Of a stretch of DNA of 64,000 nt, positions 35,979 through 43,673 are shown in pieces. Every line of letters starts with the position of its first letter. Positions within the stretch are counted from its first letter, which is position 1. The stretch is taken from positions 1 through 64,000 of the forward strand of contig CAJXLK010000005.1 of assembly GCA_913055635.1 (NCBI GenBank). The letters run 5' to 3'. A program made the position numbers and the translations under genes. Source of the DNA: an uncultured Bacteroidota bacterium (GTDB lineage Bacteria > Bacteroidota > Bacteroidia > Bacteroidales > UBA12077). The notes beneath the pieces were generated by a model. That model saw nothing but the letters and a program-made list of their open reading frames with translations. It was not told the origin of the DNA and searched no databases.

Positions 35979-37772
35979 ATGTCTGCCAAATTGCTTGAAC
36001 AATACCAGGGGCTTTACAGTGATTATTCAGCGGGCCAACGTCTGAAGAGGAAAAAGCTGAATATAATTGCTTTACTGAGGCTCGTCACCTTTGTAGGAGG
36101 GATTTACCTGAGTTATCAGTTGATCACTTCAAATTTTTGGTACGGGATTACACTGGCTGCAGCTGTTCTGGCATTGTTTATTTATTTGGTTGTTCGTTTT
36201 GTGAAAGGCAAGCGCCAGCTGGCGTTACTTTCCAGTTTGATGGGCATAAATGCCAGAGAGATAGAGGCATTGAGGGGCAATGTGAAAAATTTTGATCCCG
36301 GGGAAGAATTTCGCGACGTGCAGCATCCTTTTGCCACGGACCTGGAGATCTTTGGGGAGGGCGGTCTTTTTCAGCACGTCAATCGCACTTCCACCTATGC
36401 CGGTAAGAATCAGCTGGCTACCTGGTTGTTGTCGCCTCTCCAACGGGAGGCTAAAATCAGGGACCGGCAATCTGCGGTTCATGAATTGATGCCCATGGTG
36501 TCCTGGCGACAGCGTTTTATGGCTGTCGGATACCAGGTGAGCCCCGAGCATTATAAGGATTCACAACTCATTGCCTGGAGCAAGGAACAACCTTCCATTG
36601 CAAAGAACCGGTATCTGAAGGTTTTCCGCTGGTTGCTGCCCGCTTTAACCCTGGCGGCCCTGGTTTTGTTTATCCTTCAGATTTTACCGGTGGGCTACTT
36701 TTTGGTGCTCGGCGCTGCTAACCTTTTGGTCTTGCGCAAAGCCTCGGGAAGAATCAAAGCCCAGCATCAGAGGGTGACCCGTCAGATGGATACCCTGCGG
36801 AATTATAGCCGGCTTTTTCGCCATATCGAACACCAAAACTTCGATTCAACCCCCCTCAACCACCTGAAACAACAATTCTTTGCCGATCATCAGTCTGCCA
36901 GTAAAGCCATTCAAAAGCTTTCCCACATTTCCGATGCCCTGGATAACCGGTTCAACCTTTTGGTGGGTACCCTGTTGAATCTGCTTTTCCTGTGGGACCT
37001 CCACCAGGTTATTCGTCTGGAAAACTGGCACCGGCATCATGCCGCCCATATTGAACAGTGGCTTGATGCCCTGGGTAGCTTTGATGCCTTCATCAGCCTG
37101 GCCCATTTTGCCCACAACCATCCCGATTTTAATTACCCCGAAATCAGCAATTCGACTGTTTTTGAGGCTACGGGAACCGGTCATCCCCTGATCCCCCCAA
37201 ACAAAAGGGTTACCAATGACCTTTCCATCCGCCAGCACGGCGCTTCTTTGTTGATTACCGGCGCCAATATGGCCGGTAAGAGTACTTTTTTGAGGACCAT
37301 AGGCGTTAACCTGGTCCTGGCAATGGCCGGGACTACAGTCTGTGCCCGTGATATGAAGTTTCGCATCACCCGCCTGTTTACCAGTATGAACATCACCGAT
37401 TCGCTCACCCGCAATGAATCCTATTTTTATGCCGAGATCAAACGCCTTAAGCAGCTTACCGATCATGCCCTGAAACAGGGCCCCCTGTTGGTCCTGCTCG
37501 ATGAGATATTAACCGGCACCAATACCCGCGATAAGGAGAAGGCTTCCCGGGCTTTTGTCGAACGCCTCCTCCAAATGAAGGTCAACAGCATCATAGCTAC
37601 CCATGACCTTTCGTTGACTTCCCTGGCGCAAGACCATCCCGGTACTTTGCGCAACGCCCGGTTTGAAGTGGAACTCGAGAACGGACGGATGAAATATGAC
37701 TACAAACTCCGCGATGGCGTGGCTCAAAATATGAATGCCCTGGATCTGCTCCGGGAGATGGGCCTGATATAG
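35979..37772 (+). CDS. Membrane-anchored MutS-family ATPase
   Basis: A 597-residue protein with the MutS ATPase domain at its C-terminus (about 390-590): Walker A LLITGANMAGKSTFLRT, a TNxNxSxxx-like segment FTSMNITDSLTRNESYFYAEI, Walker B PLLVLLDEILTGTNT and IIATHD. The mismatch-recognition and connector domains of MutS1 and the Smr domain of MutS2 are absent. Instead there are hydrophobic segments at about 33-72 and 213-250, predicting a membrane location. Such proteins are common in Bacteroidota but, as far as I know, uncharacterised; involvement in mismatch repair should not be assumed. Confidence 0.85.
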   Translation: MSAKLLEQYQGLYSDYSAGQRLKRKKLNIIALLRLVTFVGGIYLSYQLITSNFWYGITLAAAVLALFIYLVVRFVKGKRQLALLSSLMGINAREIEALRGNVKNFDPGEEFRDVQHPFATDLEIFGEGGLFQHVNRTSTYAGKNQLATWLLSPLQREAKIRDRQSAVHELMPMVSWRQRFMAVGYQVSPEHYKDSQLIAWSKEQPSIAKNRYLKVFRWLLPALTLAALVLFILQILPVGYFLVLGAANLLVLRKASGRIKAQHQRVTRQMDTLRNYSRLFRHIEHQNFDSTPLNHLKQQFFADHQSASKAIQKLSHISDALDNRFNLLVGTLLNLLFLWDLHQVIRLENWHRHHAAHIEQWLDALGSFDAFISLAHFAHNHPDFNYPEISNSTVFEATGTGHPLIPPNKRVTNDLSIRQHGASLLITGANMAGKSTFLRTIGVNLVLAMAGTTVCARDMKFRITRLFTSMNITDSLTRNESYFYAEIKRLKQLTDHALKQGPLLVLLDEILTGTNTRDKEKASRAFVERLLQMKVNSIIATHDLSLTSLAQDHPGTLRNARFEVELENGRMKYDYKLRDGVAQNMNALDLLREMGLI

Positions 37773-37916
37773 GACCACAAACCCACAAACGGCTTCACTC
37801 TCAGTATACATAGATCCGGCCGGTGCAGAGTAATTAACAATCTGGCTATCCCTTGTTGAAAAACTAATGGAGCCAGAAAGGATTCTTTTCTTTAATTTTA
37901 CAAAAAATCTACGGGT

Positions 37917-39755
37917 ATGGTAGCAAACTATTCTGAGGAGAGCATCAGAACGTTAGAGTGGAAAGAGCACATTCGTCGGCGGCCTGGGATGTATATCGGC
38001 AAACTGGGCGACGGGAATTCTCAGGACGATGGAATATATGTATTGTTGAAGGAAGTCCTTGACAATTCGATTGACGAGTACATGATGGGCTTTGGCAAAG
38101 TCATTGACGTGGAGGTCAAGGAGAGAAGCCTTTCTGTGCGGGATTACGGTCGGGGTATTCCCCTGGGTAAGGTGCGCGAGGTGGTCTCTAAAATGAATAC
38201 TGGCGCCAAATATGATTCCAGGGTCTTTAAAAAATCGGTAGGTCTTAATGGAGTGGGCATCAAAGCAGTGAATGCCCTGGCCAAAAATTTCAGGATTGAG
38301 TCGTATCGGGAAGGAACAATGACACGGGTTGAATTTTCCCGGGGCGACCTGGTTGAAGAGACCCATAATGAAACCACAGATCAGGCCAACGGCACGATGG
38401 TGGCCTTCACTCCTGATACCGAGCTTTTTGGTGATTATCATTATATAGAGGAATATGTTGAGAACATGCTCCGAAACTACGTTTATCTGAATGCGGGGCT
38501 GACCATTCGTTTAAACGGTCATGAGCTTTATTCGGAGAACGGCCTCCGCGATCTGCTTGAGGAAAACATGAGTTCGGAGGGGTTATACCCGATCATTCAT
38601 CTGAAGGGCGAGGACATCGAGATTGCCATGACCCACGGCAACCAATACGGAGAGGAGTATTACAGTTTTGTTAATGGCCAGCATACCACCCAGGGCGGAT
38701 CCCATCTCAATGCCTTTCGCGAAGCTCTGGTTAAAACCCTGCGTGACTTCTATAAAAAAGATTATGATGCCTCGGATATTCGCACTTCGGTGATTGCTGC
38801 CGTCAGCATCAAGGTCGAGGAGCCGGTCTTTGAGTCGCAAACCAAGACCAAGCTGGGTAGCAAGGATATGGGGCCGCAGGGGCCGACCATTCGCAATTAC
38901 ATCAATGATTTTGTCAAGACCCGCCTGGACAACTACCTCCACATGAACCAGGCGACAGCCGACGCGCTGATCAAGAAAATTGTGGCTTCTGAAAAGGAAC
39001 GCAAAGAGATCAACAGCGTCAAAAAACTGGCCAAGAAGCGGGCCAAAAAAGCCAACCTGCATAACCGCAAGCTGCGGGACTGCCGGATTCATTACAACAG
39101 CAACCATGAGCGCCGCATGGAATCAACCATCTTTATCACCGAGGGGGATTCAGCCAGCGGCTCCATTACCAAAGCCCGTGATGTCAATACCCAGGCCGTC
39201 TTTAGCCTTAAGGGCAAACCCCTCAATACCTTCGGGCTGACCAAGAAAATTGTCTACGAAAATGAGGAATTCAACCTTCTACAGGCTGCCCTTAATATTG
39301 AAGAAGGCCTGGAAAATCTGCGCTACAACAACATTGTTATTGCCACCGATGCCGATGTCGATGGCATGCACATCCGCCTGCTGCTGATTACCTTTTTCCT
39401 TCAGTTTTACCCGGATCTGGTTAAAAACGGCAACCTCTATATCCTCCAAACACCGCTGTTCAGGGTACGCGATAAAAAACATACCTTTTACTGTTACAGC
39501 GATGAAGAAAAAGACCAGGCTGTGAAAAAACTGGGCAAAAAAGCTGAAGTGACCCGTTTTAAAGGACTGGGAGAAATATCCCCGGACGAATTTAAGCGTT
39601 TCATCCGCGAGGATATTCGCCTCGAACCGGTTCGCCTGCATAAGGAAGACGCCATTAAAAATTTACTGGCCTTCTATATGGGCAAGAACTCGCCCCAGCG
39701 GCAGGAATTCATTGTCGACAACCTTCGGGTTGAAGAACAACTCACGGAGGCTTAA
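37917..39755 (+). CDS. parE: DNA topoisomerase IV subunit B
   Basis: ATPase subunit of type IIA topoisomerase. The 612-residue protein has the GHKL ATP-binding domain ([35 protein letters not shown]), the transducer region, and the TOPRIM domain with EGDSASG and the [10 protein letters not shown] metal site. The length (about 610) and the immediately following parC-like gene favour topoisomerase IV over gyrase. The upstream spacer contains TAATTTTA as a possible -7 box but no clear partner. Confidence 0.93.
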   Translation: MVANYSEESIRTLEWKEHIRRRPGMYIGKLGDGNSQDDGIYVLLKEVLDNSIDEYMMGFGKVIDVEVKERSLSVRDYGRGIPLGKVREVVSKMNTGAKYDSRVFKKSVGLNGVGIKAVNALAKNFRIESYREGTMTRVEFSRGDLVEETHNETTDQANGTMVAFTPDTELFGDYHYIEEYVENMLRNYVYLNAGLTIRLNGHELYSENGLRDLLEENMSSEGLYPIIHLKGEDIEIAMTHGNQYGEEYYSFVNGQHTTQGGSHLNAFREALVKTLRDFYKKDYDASDIRTSVIAAVSIKVEEPVFESQTKTKLGSKDMGPQGPTIRNYINDFVKTRLDNYLHMNQATADALIKKIVASEKERKEINSVKKLAKKRAKKANLHNRKLRDCRIHYNSNHERRMESTIFITEGDSASGSITKARDVNTQAVFSLKGKPLNTFGLTKKIVYENEEFNLLQAALNIEEGLENLRYNNIVIATDADVDGMHIRLLLITFFLQFYPDLVKNGNLYILQTPLFRVRDKKHTFYCYSDEEKDQAVKKLGKKAEVTRFKGLGEISPDEFKRFIREDIRLEPVRLHKEDAIKNLLAFYMGKNSPQRQEFIVDNLRVEEQLTEA

Positions 39756-39913
39756 AGCGTTTTTATTAAATATAACCGGGGTTGAGTATGGTTCAGGTTT
39801 CCCGGTTGGTGAGCAACTTTCACAAGCTTAATGCCTTTGCCATCGGCAATGAGCTCAAGCCGACCCCCGGTAAGTTATAAATAAGTATGATTTAGTGTGA
39901 AGCAAGTTGAATC

Positions 39914-42523
39914 ATGAGTGAATACACAGACGATCAGCCCCAACAGGAAGGACAGGACGCCTCCGGTGCCTGGCAGGGCAATGGAGGTAACGGTGAGGAG
40001 ATGCACCGGATCACCCACCTGTCAGGCATGTATAAGGATTGGTTCCTGGATTATGCTTCTTATGTGATATTGGAACGTGCCGTGCCCCACCTCAACGACG
40101 GGCTCAAACCTGTTCAGCGAAGGATATTGCATACCATGCGCCAAATGGATGATGGCCGTTTCATCAAGGTGGCCAACATCATTGGCTATACCATGCAGTA
40201 CCATCCCCACGGGGATGCTTCCATCGGAGAAGCCCTCATTCAACTGGGCCAGAAAGATTTACTTGTTGAAAGCCAGGGAAACTGGGGCAACCTGATGACC
40301 GGCGACAGCGCTGCTGCACCCCGTTATATCGAAGCCCGCCTCTCCGACTTTGCCCGGGAGGTGGTGTTCAACCCCAAAACCACCCAGTGGAAAACTTCCT
40401 ATGACGGACGCAAACAGGAACCCATTACCCTGCCCGTGAAATTTCCCCTCCTCCTGGCCCAGGGCGTCGAAGGCATCGCCGTCGGCCTGGCCTCTAAAAT
40501 CCTGCCCCATAACTTCAATGAGTTGATCGATGCCGCCGTGGCTTACCTCAAAGACCAATCCTTTGAACTGTGGCCCGACTTTCCAACCGGCGGTATCGCC
40601 GACTTCTCCAAATACAACGACGGCAAAAGAGGCGGCCAGGTCAAGGTGCGCGCACGAATCGACAAACGTGACAAAAAAACCCTGGCCATTACCGAATTGC
40701 CTTATGGCAAAACCACCAACTCTCTGATCGATTCCATCCTCAAAGCCAACGACAAGGGCAAAATCAAAATTAAACGCATCGACGACAATACCGCCGAAGA
40801 TGTCGAAATCCTGATCCATCTGGCCAATGGAACATCACCGGATAAAACCATTGACGCCCTGTTTGCCTTCACCGATTGTGAGGTCTCAATATCTCCCAAT
40901 GCCTGCGTGATTGATGATTTAAAACCCCGTTTTATGGGAGTCAGCGATATGTTGACCATCTCCGTCGACAATACCCGCGAGCTGCTGCGCCAGGAACTGG
41001 AAATCAAAAAGGGCGAACTCCAGGAAAGCTGGCACATGTCGTCGCTGGAGAAAATATTTATTGAACATCGCATTTATAACGACATCGAGCAATGTGAAAC
41101 ATGGCAGCAGATCCTTACAACCATCGATCAGGGGCTGGAACCTTTCAAAAAACAGCTCATGCGTAAAGTGACCCATGAAGACCTGGTCAAACTCACTGAA
41201 ATCCGAATCAAGCGGATCTCTAAATACGATTCCAAAAAAGCCGATGAATACATAAAAAAACTAGAGCAGGAAATCGCAGAGGTTAACCGGCAACTGGGCC
41301 GCCTTACCCACTATACCATTGAGTATTTCAAAAGAATAAAAAAGAAATACGGCAAAAACAGGCAGCGCAAGAGCGAAATCCGCAACCTGGAAGCCATTGA
41401 AGCCACCAAAGTGGTGGAGGCCAATGAAAAACTTTATGTTCAACGCCAGGAAGGATTCGTAGGCACCGGCCTGAAAAAAGCCGAATACGTCGCCGATTGT
41501 TCTGACATCGATGAAATCATTGTTTTCAGAAGGGACGGAACCTACCTGATTACCAAGGTGGATGAGAAAATCTTTGTAGGCAAGGATATCCTTGAAGTGA
41601 AGGTTTTTAAGCGCAATGATGAGCGGACCATTTATAACCTGATATACCGGGATGGGATGAATGGCCCCATTATGATGAAAAGATGCCCCATAACCGGTAT
41701 CACCCGCGACCGGGAATATGACATTACCAAAGGCACCCCCGGCTCGAAAATTCTGTATATGAGCGTCAACCCCAATGGTGAAGCTGAAAAGCTTCGGGTG
41801 TACCTTCAACCCAAACCCCGTTTGAAAAAGCGGGTAATCGACATGGATTTCAGCGAACTGGCTATCCGGGGGAGAGGCGCCCAGGGCAATATCCTTACCC
41901 GCCATGCCGTTCATAAAATTGCCCTTCAGCGCGAAGGCGTACCCACCCTGGGCGGTAAACATATATGGTTTGACCCGGAAGTCCTGCGGCTTAATACCGA
42001 AGAAAAAGGCAAGTACCTGGGTGAATTCAGCGGCGATGATAAAATCCTGGTGCTTAGCCAACGCGGAACCTTTAAATTTACTTCTTACGACCTGACCAAT
42101 CATTATGAGGATGAGATCAGGTTGATCGAAAAATTTGATCCTGAACGCCTTTTTTCAGCCGTCTATTTTGATGCCGATCAGGGTTACTTTTACGTTAAGC
42201 GGTTCCGCCTGGAATACACCACCAAGGAAACCAGCTTTATTGGAGATCATCAAGACTCATACCTGCTTCACTTATTTGTAGATACTTATCCGCGGGTTAG
42301 GCTTGAGTTTGGGGGCAGGAATAAAAACAAGGAAGACAGGGAGATTTACATCCACGAGTTCATCGGAGAAAAAAGCTTTAAAGCCCGGGGTAAACGACTG
42401 ACTCAGGGTGAACTGAAGAAAATTCATGTACTGGATCCCTTGCCTGAGCCTCAGGAAACCTCCGGCCAGGATGATGATCAGGATGAACAGGACCAGATGA
42501 GTCTTGAGTTCAATGGAGGATGA
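39914..42523 (+). CDS. parC: DNA topoisomerase IV subunit A
   Basis: DNA-cleaving subunit. The 869-residue protein shows the winged-helix/tower core: LNDGLKPVQRRILHTM, HPHGDASIGEAL and the catalytic tyrosine in AAPRYIEARLS (about residue 140). After a long coiled-coil region the C-terminal part is a diverged beta-pinwheel; the gyrase GyrA-box is not evident. It follows parE by 158 bp; together they form topoisomerase IV for chromosome decatenation. The acidic C-terminal tail ends QMSLEFNGG. Confidence 0.93.
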   Translation: MSEYTDDQPQQEGQDASGAWQGNGGNGEEMHRITHLSGMYKDWFLDYASYVILERAVPHLNDGLKPVQRRILHTMRQMDDGRFIKVANIIGYTMQYHPHGDASIGEALIQLGQKDLLVESQGNWGNLMTGDSAAAPRYIEARLSDFAREVVFNPKTTQWKTSYDGRKQEPITLPVKFPLLLAQGVEGIAVGLASKILPHNFNELIDAAVAYLKDQSFELWPDFPTGGIADFSKYNDGKRGGQVKVRARIDKRDKKTLAITELPYGKTTNSLIDSILKANDKGKIKIKRIDDNTAEDVEILIHLANGTSPDKTIDALFAFTDCEVSISPNACVIDDLKPRFMGVSDMLTISVDNTRELLRQELEIKKGELQESWHMSSLEKIFIEHRIYNDIEQCETWQQILTTIDQGLEPFKKQLMRKVTHEDLVKLTEIRIKRISKYDSKKADEYIKKLEQEIAEVNRQLGRLTHYTIEYFKRIKKKYGKNRQRKSEIRNLEAIEATKVVEANEKLYVQRQEGFVGTGLKKAEYVADCSDIDEIIVFRRDGTYLITKVDEKIFVGKDILEVKVFKRNDERTIYNLIYRDGMNGPIMMKRCPITGITRDREYDITKGTPGSKILYMSVNPNGEAEKLRVYLQPKPRLKKRVIDMDFSELAIRGRGAQGNILTRHAVHKIALQREGVPTLGGKHIWFDPEVLRLNTEEKGKYLGEFSGDDKILVLSQRGTFKFTSYDLTNHYEDEIRLIEKFDPERLFSAVYFDADQGYFYVKRFRLEYTTKETSFIGDHQDSYLLHLFVDTYPRVRLEFGGRNKNKEDREIYIHEFIGEKSFKARGKRLTQGELKKIHVLDPLPEPQETSGQDDDQDEQDQMSLEFNGG

Positions 42524-42527
42524 GGTG

Positions 42528-43040
42528 ATGATTGTTTATTTAATTGGTTTCATGGGCAGCGGTAAAACCACTGTTGCAGCCAAACTGGCTTCAAGATGGG
42601 GATACCCGGCTTACGATCTGGATCAGATGATCGAAAAAGCAGAGGGGTTGGCGGTGAAAGAACTATTCAGCCGGTATGGGGAAGAACAATTTAGAGCCAT
42701 GGAACATCAGTACCTGAGCACTTTCAATAAGGTTAACCGGGGTGTTGTTTCCACCGGAGGGGGAACCCCCTGCTATTTTGACAACATGGCCTTCATGAAT
42801 TCAACCGGCATCACCGTTTACCTCCGGATGACCCCCGGCCAGCTCTATGGCCGATTGAAACAGGCTGGCTCAAACCGCCCTGTTATTCAGGGTTATACCG
42901 GGCAGGCCCTGTTGGATTTTATTGATCATAAGCTGGGTCAGCGCGAGCCCTTTTACCGCCAAGCGACGCTGGAAATTTCCGGCTTTGATTTGGATATCAG
43001 AGACTTAGAAAGGGAAATTTTTCACTTCCAGGGGCAATAA
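42528..43040 (+). CDS. aroK: Shikimate kinase
   Basis: Phosphorylates shikimate in aromatic amino acid synthesis. The 170-residue protein (ATG 42528, after GGAGGATGAGG) starts MIVYLIGFMGSGKTTVA with the P-loop. It has YDLDQMIEKAEG (shikimate-binding Asp), FRAMEHQYL (Arg/Glu), STGGGTPCY (glycine-rich motif) and a lid with NRPVIQ. It begins four bases after the parC stop. The frame also opens 8 codons earlier, inside parC, and that start is rejected. Confidence 0.93.
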   Translation: MIVYLIGFMGSGKTTVAAKLASRWGYPAYDLDQMIEKAEGLAVKELFSRYGEEQFRAMEHQYLSTFNKVNRGVVSTGGGTPCYFDNMAFMNSTGITVYLRMTPGQLYGRLKQAGSNRPVIQGYTGQALLDFIDHKLGQREPFYRQATLEISGFDLDIRDLEREIFHFQGQ

Positions 43041-43403
43041 AACCATCATTCAGAGAGTCCTATAGATAAACCGACAGCGGTCTGGCCCCCATTGCTCAGA
43101 AAACCAGGCCCGCGTATGGCGCGCTTTTGAACACGGAATTAAATAAACTTGTTAATAAATATAAGTCTGCTTTATGCCTGTCTGCTATATGGCGCGGGCA
43201 AAAAATTAATGTTCACTTTGCCAGCGAATAACGGGGCGTTGAAAACTTCATTTAAATGTTAATAAATACAGCGACACACCTCTTTGTTGACAAGCTTTCT
43301 ATTCATAACTTGCAAGAACATCCGGGATATGGAAAAATCTGGCAAATAGCCCAAAAAAACTATATGCCATATAATACATGCCATTTGACCTGAAAATAAT
43401 CAA
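43041..43403. other. Spacer upstream of the nrdJ leader repeats
   Basis: No gene seen. The segment has a 13-bp palindrome, TATATGCCATATA (43362-43374), two copies of GTTAATAAATA and two stretches with TATGGCGCG. These could be regulatory, for example for a ribonucleotide reductase repressor, but do not match the NrdR-box consensus convincingly. Confidence 0.4.
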
Positions 43404-43541
43404 ATGAAACCCGCATGCAGGGATCTGCACCGCAAGGAGGTATGTAAGTCATGCGGGCTCTGTGAAGGGGAAACGATATATATGCGGGGTGGTTCCAGAC
43501 AATACCGATGTACAAACTTTAATAAGTCCTTATACTCATGA
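43404..43541 (+). CDS. Possible 45-residue zinc-ribbon-like peptide of a dispersed family
   Basis: An open frame from ATG 43404 to TGA 43541 would encode MKPACRDLHRKEV, then CKSCGLCEGETIY, then MRGGSRQYRCTNFNKSLYS. Cysteines in C-x2-C-x2-C plus a later YRC look like a small zinc ribbon, as found at the N-terminus of some transposases and in small regulators. The start (M-K-P-x-x-x-x-L-H-x-K) recurs in two other open copies at 62127 and, inverted, 62663. It is followed at once by a broken second copy. Coding status is uncertain: an 8-bp CCCGCATG/CATGCGGG inverted repeat in it could equally mean a structured RNA or a palindromic mobile element. Confidence 0.35.
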   Translation: MKPACRDLHRKEVCKSCGLCEGETIYMRGGSRQYRCTNFNKSLYS

Positions 43542-43673
43542 ACCCGTACCACGGAATTATGCAACAAGGATATTTATAAAGCATGGGGGGTCCATGGTAA
43601 GGTGTTAAAACAACTGCATAACTTACAATACAATACCGATTTACAAACTTTAATAAGTCCTTATACTCATGAA
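43499..43673 (+). repeat. 44-bp direct repeat ending in an ATG (43499-43542 and 43630-43673)
   Basis: The two 44-bp blocks start ACAATACCGAT and end ACTCATGAA; they differ at one base. The ATG in the second block is the called start of nrdJ, and the ATG in the first opens the decayed copy. They are the best-conserved part of the tandemly duplicated 138-bp unit. Confidence 0.92.
43538..43672 (+). pseudogene. Decayed second copy of the 45-codon unit
   Basis: This 135-bp segment aligns in frame with the preceding 138-bp unit. It begins ATGAACCCGTACC, has CAACAAGGATA and a GGGGGGTCCATGG block, contains three in-frame stops, and ends with the same QYR-x-TNFNKSLYS codons (Phe for Cys) before TGA. 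Its ATG overlaps the TGA of the first copy. Its terminal TGA overlaps the nrdJ start codon. Confidence 0.5.

Noticed and set aside
39788-39880. 30-codon frame between parE and parC (MVQVSRLVSNFHKLNAF...)
   Set aside because: Both strands are open, there is no ribosome-binding site, and it resembles no known peptide. The minus strand shows some likeness to the spacer at 61950-62040 (GAGCT-ATT, AAAGGC), too weak to claim a repeat.
41261-42103. 280-codon minus-strand frame
   Set aside because: Antisense to the intact parC coding sequence; typical shadow frame of a GC-rich third-position gene.
43041-43668. Cobalamin riboswitch upstream of the B12-dependent reductase
   Set aside because: No B12-box (GCCACTG) or matching core was found. 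The only strong structure belongs to the dispersed repeat element.
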